Source of the DNA: Stutzerimonas stutzeri
GTDB lineage: Bacteria; Pseudomonadota; Gammaproteobacteria; Pseudomonadales; Pseudomonadaceae
Direction of reading: 5' to 3'
DNA: 64,000 nt
Assembly (NCBI RefSeq): GCF_000952685.1
Contig: NZ_JYHV01000020.1
Span: 47,394 to 111,393 of the forward strand
Every line of letters starts with the position of its first letter. The stretch's first letter is position 1. Positions 58,504 to 64,000 of this stretch are shown one piece after another. The translations under genes were made by a program, and so were the position numbers. Under the pieces are notes generated by a model. The model searched no databases. It was not told the origin of the DNA and saw nothing but the letters and a program-made list of their open reading frames with translations.

Positions 58504-59931
58504 TCAGGCCTGGATCAAATCACGAACATCGACGAAACGACCGGTCACCGCGGCGGCGGCAGCCATCGCCGGGCTCACCAGATGAGTCCGTCCGCCAGCG
58601 CCCTGCCGCCCTTCGAAATTGCGGTTGGAAGTGGACGCGCAATGCTCGCCGCTGCCCAGCTTGTCGGGGTTCATCGCCAAACACATGGAACAGCCGGGCT
58701 CACGCCACTCGAAGCCAGCTTCGAGAAAGATCTTGTCGAGCCCTTCCGCCTCGGCCTGTTGCTTGACCAGCCCGGAACCTGGCACGACCATCGCTTGCTT
58801 CACCGTAGCCGCCACCTTGCGGCCCTTGGCCACTTCGGCAGCGGCGCGCAGGTCTTCGATACGCGAGTTGGTGCAGGAGCCGATGAAGACGCGGTCGAGT
58901 TGAATATCGGTGATCGGCTGGTTGGCACGCAGGCCCATGTACTTCAGCGCTCGGGTGATGGAATCGCGCTTGACCGGATCAGCTTCGGCCGCCGGATCAG
59001 GCACATGCTGGTCGACTGCCAGAACCATCTCGGGCGACGTTCCCCAACTGACCTGCGGTTTGATTTCTTCGGCATTCAGCTCGACGACCGTGTCGAATAC
59101 CGCGTCGTCGTCGGACACCAAACTCTTCCAGAGCTCGACGGCATTGTCCCAATCAGCGCCCTTAGGCGCGAATGGGCGACCTTCGACGTAAGCGATCGTC
59201 TTCTCGTCCGCCGCCACCATACCTACGCGTGCGCCGGCCTCGATGGACATGTTGCAGATGGTCATGCGCCCTTCCATCGACAGTTCGCGAATGGCGCTAC
59301 CGGCGAACTCCAATGCATGGCCGTTGCCTCCGGCGGTGCCGATCTTGCCGATCACCGCCAGGACGATGTCCTTGGCGGTCACGCCGAAAGGCAACTTACC
59401 TTCGACGCGCACCTGCATGTTCTTCATCTTTTTGGCGACCAGGCACTGGGTCGCGAGTACATGCTCGACCTCGGAAGTACCGATCCCATGCGCCAGCGCG
59501 GCGAATGCACCGTGGGTGGAGGTATGCGAGTCGCCACAGACGACCGTCATGCCCGGCAACGTCGCGCCCTGCTCCGGCCCGATGACATGGACGATGCCTT
59601 GGCGAACATCGTTCATCTTGAATTCGAGAATGCCGAAGTCGTCGCAGTTTTCGTCCAGCGTTTGTACCTGGATACGCGAGACTTCGTCGGCGATGGCTTC
59701 CAGGCCGCCCTGACGTTCGCCCTTGGTGGTCGGCACGTTGTGATCGGGAGTCGCGATATTGGCGTCGATGCGCCATGGCTTGCGCCCTGCCAGGCGAAGC
59801 CCTTCGAATGCCTGCGGTGAGGTCACTTCGTGCAGGATATGACGGTCGATGTAGATCAGGGACGAGCCATCGTCACGGCGCTTGACCTCGTGCATTTCCC
59901 AGAGCTTGTCGTAGAGCGTTTTGCCGGCCAT
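58504..59931 (-). CDS. leuC: 3-isopropylmalate dehydratase large subunit
   Basis: 475 residues. Aconitase-type enzyme with [4Fe-4S] ligands in [15 protein letters not shown] and [12 protein letters not shown], and [14 protein letters not shown] in the substrate region. The ATG 59931 ([12 protein letters not shown]) follows GAGGAA; upstream in-frame sequence is intergenic. It heads the leu operon and is divergent from the LysR gene, a layout typical of direct regulation. Confidence 0.97.
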   Translation of the reverse strand: MAGKTLYDKLWEMHEVKRRDDGSSLIYIDRHILHEVTSPQAFEGLRLAGRKPWRIDANIATPDHNVPTTKGERQGGLEAIADEVSRIQVQTLDENCDDFGILEFKMNDVRQGIVHVIGPEQGATLPGMTVVCGDSHTSTHGAFAALAHGIGTSEVEHVLATQCLVAKKMKNMQVRVEGKLPFGVTAKDIVLAVIGKIGTAGGNGHALEFAGSAIRELSMEGRMTICNMSIEAGARVGMVAADEKTIAYVEGRPFAPKGADWDNAVELWKSLVSDDDAVFDTVVELNAEEIKPQVSWGTSPEMVLAVDQHVPDPAAEADPVKRDSITRALKYMGLRANQPITDIQLDRVFIGSCTNSRIEDLRAAAEVAKGRKVAATVKQAMVVPGSGLVKQQAEAEGLDKIFLEAGFEWREPGCSMCLAMNPDKLGSGEHCASTSNRNFEGRQGAGGRTHLVSPAMAAAAAVTGRFVDVRDLIQA

Positions 59932-60034
59932 CGGACTTTCCTCATCAGTGCGTTGGGCTAAAGCCCTTTTGCTTATGGGGTTGATGCTAGGGGGTTGCGT
60001 CGAATTACTCAAATTCATATTTTTCATCTAACGC

Positions 60035-60049
60035 ATTCCATATAGGAAT
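60035..60049. promoter_or_regulatory. Candidate LysR-type binding site between leuC and its divergent regulator
   Basis: ATTCC-ATATA-GGAAT is a perfect 5-bp inverted repeat that includes the T-N11-A pattern of LysR-family sites (T60036, A60048). It lies about 65 bases upstream of the LysR start and 104 upstream of leuC. Confidence 0.55.
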
Positions 60050-60111
60050 AGCGGTACGCTGTTCCTAGTCCAGTAATAACGCGCCTTACCCGACCTTCCG
60101 GGAGACAACCA

Positions 60112-60978
60112 ATGGACCTTGCCAACCTCAACGCCTTTCTCGCCATCGCCGAAACGGGGAGTTTTTCTCTGGCCGCCGAGCGCCTGCATCTGACCCAACC
60201 GGCCGTGAGCAAACGACTGGCTGCGCTGGAATCACAGTTGAACGTACGGCTGTTCGATCGTCTCGGACGCGAGATCGGTCTCACTGAAGCAGGCAGAGCC
60301 CTGCTTCCACGGGCCTATCAGATTCTCAACGTGCTGGACGATACCCGCCGCGCGCTGACCAACCTCAACGGCGACGTCAGCGGGCGACTGAGTCTGGCGA
60401 CCAGCCACCACATCGGTCTGCACCGTTTGCCGCCCTTGCTGAGGGCCTTCACTCGCGCCCACCCACGCGTGAATCTGGATATCCGTTTTCTCGATTCGGA
60501 AATCGCCTATGAGGAAGTCCTGCACGGGCGCGCCGAACTCGCGGTGATCACCCTGGCACCCAAAACGGCGGCTCCGGTTCGCGCCCACAAGGTCTGGGAT
60601 GATCCACTCGACTTCGTGGTGGCCCCCGAGCATCCCCTGGCACAAAAACGCGAGATCACGCTGGCGGACATTGCCGGTTATCCGGCGGTATTTCCGGGCG
60701 GCAATACCTTTACCCACCATATTGCGCAACGGTTGTTCGAGCGCGAAGGCCTCATCCCGAATATCGCGATGAGCACCAATTACATGGAGACGATCAAAAT
60801 GATGGTGTCCATCGGCATCGCCTGGAGTGTGCTGCCGCGCACAATGCTCGATGATCAGGTGGTGCGTTTGCCACTGGCGGGCGTTCAGCTGTCACGGCAA
60901 CTCGGCTACATCACCCACACCGAGCGCACCCTGTCGAACGCGGCGAAAGCCTTCATGGCGCTGTTGGATGCCGACTAA
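60112..60978 (+). CDS. LysR-family regulator, divergent from leuCDB
   Basis: 288 residues. N-terminal winged helix-turn-helix (AETGSFSLAAERLHLTQPAV, about 14-33, then SKRLAALE) and a C-terminal periplasmic-binding-like effector domain. GGGAG precedes the ATG. Divergent placement from leuC suggests control of leucine synthesis; the effector is unknown, with 2-isopropylmalate a plausible candidate by analogy to other leu regulators. Confidence 0.93.
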   Translation: MDLANLNAFLAIAETGSFSLAAERLHLTQPAVSKRLAALESQLNVRLFDRLGREIGLTEAGRALLPRAYQILNVLDDTRRALTNLNGDVSGRLSLATSHHIGLHRLPPLLRAFTRAHPRVNLDIRFLDSEIAYEEVLHGRAELAVITLAPKTAAPVRAHKVWDDPLDFVVAPEHPLAQKREITLADIAGYPAVFPGGNTFTHHIAQRLFEREGLIPNIAMSTNYMETIKMMVSIGIAWSVLPRTMLDDQVVRLPLAGVQLSRQLGYITHTERTLSNAAKAFMALLDAD

Positions 60979-61107
60979 CCGCACTTGCACTCTGCCATCA
61001 GCTACGGATAAGTTCGCGGCACAAGAACAAGATCGTCAGAGCGCCCATGAGAATCGCCTGTCATCGCCCGATCCGCGATTCCCTGATCCTTCCGATCGAG
61101 GCCTTTT

Positions 61108-64000
61108 ATGCTTCCTCCTGAGCCGCTTCAGAACGCTACCGCACATGAAGCGGAAAACCCCTGGCAGGATGCCTCTCGCCTGCTATCGGTGCTCGACGGT
61201 GCGGGAGTCGGCGTATGGTCCTGGGACTTGTCATGCGGCATCGTGCATTGGTCAATCGGTACGGGCCTGCTTTTCGGGCTCACCGAACCGCTCGTCGAAA
61301 TTAGCCTCGATTATTACCTAACGCTCATCGCTGCGGAGGACCGCCCTCATGTCGACGCCATTGTCCGCTCGGTACTGAAGGGCGGCGAGTCACGCTTCAG
61401 CTTTCGTCATCGGGTGCGTTGGCCGGACGCCAGCGTGCGCTGGCTGGAAATCGATGGGCAGCGGCAAGACAGCGGCACGCCACCTTCGATGATAGTCGGC
61501 ATCATCCGCGACATCACCGATCAGCATCTTCAGGCCCAGGCCCTCGAAGACAGCCAGGAGCGGCTCGAGTTGACACTCGAATCGGCAGAGCTGGGCAACT
61601 GGGAATGGCACATTCCCAGCGATCGCCTCTATGCGTCCACCCGGGCCTCCGAGCTGCACGGCATCGTCGACGGTCCCTTCAATGGGGCATTCCGCGAGTT
61701 TTTCCGCTCCGTCGCGGCCAAAAACCGTCAGACCATGCGCGAGGCATACAGCGATCTGCTCGCAGGCCGACGCCAAATCTACCAGACGACCTATCAGGCG
61801 GAGCACACCGATGGCACCGCCCGCCATCTGGAGAGCACGGCAAAGCTGTATCGTGACGAGCACGGCGCGCCGCTGCGGATGGTCGGCATCATCATCGACG
61901 CCACCGAACGCGTCCTGCGTGAACAGCACCTTGCCGCATCCGAAGCGAAATTTTCTGCATTGTTCCAAGGCAGCCCCGACCCCATTGCGCTCTCGCGCAT
62001 CCGCGACGGTGTCTTCGTCGACGTCAATCCGAGCTTCACCGCCGTATTCGGCTGGGAGGGCGGCGACATCATCGGCCGCTCGGCCCCGGAAGTAGGCATC
62101 TGGCGCGACGAGGCACAGCGACAGGCGCTCTACCAACAGCTGACTCGCGACCAGCATCTGGAAAATGCCGAGGCGCAATTTCGCACCAAGGACGGCCATG
62201 TCGTCACCTGCGTGGTCTCCAGCCGCTTCATCCGAATCGATCGACGGCTGTGCATCGTCACGACCTTCCGCGACATCACCAAGCGCCAGCAGGCCGAGGC
62301 GGCGCTGAAGGTCAGCGAGGCCAAATTCGCCATGGCGTTTCATTCGAGCCCAGACGCCATCATTATCAGCGAGCGCAGCACGGGACGTTTCATCGAAGTC
62401 AACGAAGGCTTCCATCGCCTTTCCGGCTACCGTCCAGAGGAAGCGATCGGCCGCACGTCCACCGAACTGGGCGTCTGGCCCGGTACGCAGCGCCAAGCGC
62501 TGCTCGAACGTCTCAATCGCGACGGCCGCGTGGCCAATTGGGAAATGATCGGACAAGATCGTTACGGCAACCCCAAACACATCGAGGTCTCGATTGAACC
62601 GATCGAACTCAACGACACCGCCTGTCTATTGCTATCGGCACGGGACATCAGCCAGCTGAAGGCTGCCCACGCGCAGATTCATCACTTGGCGTATCACGAC
62701 CCGCTGACCAATCTGCCCAACCGCGCCATGCTGATGGATCGCCTGACGCAGCAGACTTCCCTGCACAAACGACACAATCTGCGCGGCGCCTTGCTGTTTC
62801 TTGATCTTGACCACTTCAAACACATCAATGATTCACTCGGGCATCCGGTGGGCGATGCCGTATTGAAGATGATCACGGCTCGCCTCGAAGCCAGCACCCG
62901 TCAGGAAGACACGGTCGCCCGCCTCGGTGGCGACGAATTCGTCGTGTTATTGACCGGGCTGAGCGGTCGCCGCTCGGAGGTGACTCGTCATGTTCGCCAG
63001 GTGGCCGAAAAACTGCGCACGCTGCTCGCCGAGCCCATGATTTTCGAGGGTAATCGGCTGCAGGTCACGCCGAGCATTGGCATCGCCCTGATGCCTGATC
63101 ACGGCGAGACGCCGGCCGATCTGCTGAAGCGCGCCGACATCGCGCTCTACCGAGCCAAGGACGCCGGACGCAATGCCATTCAGCTGTTCCGCACGACGAT
63201 GCAGGAAGCCGCCGTTGCCCGCATGAAACTGGAGAGCGAGTTACGGCTGGCGCTGCAGCGTCACGAATTCGAGCTACAGCTGCAACCCCAGGTGAACGCG
63301 CGTTCCGGTGCGGTGATCGGCGCGGAAGTCCTGCTACGTTGGCATCAGCCAGCGCACACCCCACGCTCCCCCGCCCAGTTCATCGACGTGTTGGAAGAAA
63401 GCGGCTTGATTGTCGAGGTCGGCAACTGGGTCATAAAGGAAGCCTGTCGAATCGGTGCATCGCTACTGGCCAGCGGTCTCGTACATGCCGATCATTTCAG
63501 CCTTTGCGTCAATATCAGCCCCCGCCAGTTCCGGCAGAGCGAATTCGTCGAGCGCATCCTCGAGGCGCTGAAGACCAGCGGGCTTCCGCACAAGATGATC
63601 AAGCTGGAAATCACCGAAGGCATCGTGATCCACAATCTGGACGACACCATCGCCAAGATGCGTCGCCTTTGCCGGCATGGCGTAAGTTTCGCCATGGACG
63701 ACTTCGGTACCGGCTACTCCTCGCTTACCTATCTGAAGCGCCTGCCGGTGAACCTACTGAAGATCGACCAGTCCTTCGTTCGAGACGCGCTGGATGATCC
63801 CAACGACGCTGAGATCATCCGTGCCATCGTCGCGATGGCCAGGAGCCTGGAATTGGAAGTGATTGCCGAAGGCGTCGAACAGCAGGCACAGCTCGACCTG
63901 CTGCAATTGCAAGGCTGTTATCTTTATCAGGGTTATCTGTTCAGTCGCCCATTGCCGTTGGCCGAGTTCAGTGAGCTTCTGATATCGCACCCGACGACCT
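61108..64000 (+). CDS. Multi-PAS GGDEF-EAL cyclic-di-GMP protein, 3' truncated by window
   Basis: At least 964 codons, open to the window edge. Four PAS-like domains are visible (about residues 27-137, 150-265, 277-392, 402-512), with no membrane segment. A GGDEF domain follows with intact GGDEF at 607-611 and an inhibitory-site RxxD (RQED, 598-601) five residues upstream. An EAL domain follows with EVLLRW at 740, where EVL replaces EAL while the catalytic Glu remains; NISPRQF, EITEG, DDFGTGYSSL and EVIAEGVE are all present. Both cyclase and phosphodiesterase activity are therefore possible. GAGG 8 bases upstream supports the ATG at 61108. Signals sensed by the PAS domains are unknown. Confidence 0.93.
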   Translation, partial: MLPPEPLQNATAHEAENPWQDASRLLSVLDGAGVGVWSWDLSCGIVHWSIGTGLLFGLTEPLVEISLDYYLTLIAAEDRPHVDAIVRSVLKGGESRFSFRHRVRWPDASVRWLEIDGQRQDSGTPPSMIVGIIRDITDQHLQAQALEDSQERLELTLESAELGNWEWHIPSDRLYASTRASELHGIVDGPFNGAFREFFRSVAAKNRQTMREAYSDLLAGRRQIYQTTYQAEHTDGTARHLESTAKLYRDEHGAPLRMVGIIIDATERVLREQHLAASEAKFSALFQGSPDPIALSRIRDGVFVDVNPSFTAVFGWEGGDIIGRSAPEVGIWRDEAQRQALYQQLTRDQHLENAEAQFRTKDGHVVTCVVSSRFIRIDRRLCIVTTFRDITKRQQAEAALKVSEAKFAMAFHSSPDAIIISERSTGRFIEVNEGFHRLSGYRPEEAIGRTSTELGVWPGTQRQALLERLNRDGRVANWEMIGQDRYGNPKHIEVSIEPIELNDTACLLLSARDISQLKAAHAQIHHLAYHDPLTNLPNRAMLMDRLTQQTSLHKRHNLRGALLFLDLDHFKHINDSLGHPVGDAVLKMITARLEASTRQEDTVARLGGDEFVVLLTGLSGRRSEVTRHVRQVAEKLRTLLAEPMIFEGNRLQVTPSIGIALMPDHGETPADLLKRADIALYRAKDAGRNAIQLFRTTMQEAAVARMKLESELRLALQRHEFELQLQPQVNARSGAVIGAEVLLRWHQPAHTPRSPAQFIDVLEESGLIVEVGNWVIKEACRIGASLLASGLVHADHFSLCVNISPRQFRQSEFVERILEALKTSGLPHKMIKLEITEGIVIHNLDDTIAKMRRLCRHGVSFAMDDFGTGYSSLTYLKRLPVNLLKIDQSFVRDALDDPNDAEIIRAIVAMARSLELEVIAEGVEQQAQLDLLQLQGCYLYQGYLFSRPLPLAEFSELLISHPTT

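Overview
The window looks like a chromosomal segment of a Pseudomonas/Stutzerimonas-type gammaproteobacterium. The evidence is a high-GC sequence with long spurious antisense frames, plus gene order that matches, from memory, two Pseudomonas neighbourhoods: nasA-kinase-nirBD-nasC-cobA, and purF-cvpA-dedD-folC-accD-trpF-truA-fimV-asd-leuB-leuD-leuC. No phage, insertion sequence or CRISPR array was seen.

Region 1 (1-15345, nearly all + strand) is a nitrate/nitrite assimilation island. It begins inside an ABC nitrate transporter operon (nrtA partial, nrtB, nrtD). That operon ends with a short membrane chemoreceptor-like protein and a protein with a possible NIT-like nitrate-sensing segment. A second operon encodes an MFS nitrate transporter and a fused PP2C phosphatase/Ser-Thr kinase. 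A third encodes nirB, nirD, a molybdenum nitrate reductase with a C-terminal [2Fe-2S] domain, and cobA, which supplies the siroheme precursor. The second and third operons share the same control: a near-consensus sigma-54 promoter, then a leader with two hexaloop hairpins (A at loop position 1, G at position 4, the ANTAR-target signature), the second overlapping an intrinsic terminator. This predicts NasT-type antitermination.

Region 2 (15461-32510) is mostly housekeeping and poorly characterised genes: an RND/MMPL-type exporter with a YCF48 partner, pepN, a DUF2797/DUF1315 pair, a rhomboid protease-metallophosphatase-NAD kinase run, a DUF1853 gene, a chromate transporter, a cyclic-nucleotide-binding/rhodanese fusion, a PLP desulfhydrase coupled to a coiled-coil protein, and an NTF2-like protein.

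Region 3 (32519-43594) holds fadH, a membrane-anchored nitrilase-like protein overlapping an AraC-type regulator, a 28-residue acidic mini-ORF, a cyanide-insensitive type bd oxidase (cioA, cioB and a small subunit), tRNA-Asp, and an isolated gspC-gspD pair. The remaining type II secretion genes, expected here by synteny with P. aeruginosa, are absent. The secretin carries an unexpected C-terminal SPOR domain closely resembling that of DedD encoded 3.6 kb away.

Region 4 (43636-60978) holds metZ, the purF-to-fimV biosynthetic cluster, a decayed second asd-like (usg) gene beside the intact asd, the leuCD-VOC-leuB operon and a divergent LysR regulator. The window closes inside a four-PAS GGDEF-EAL protein truncated by the window end.
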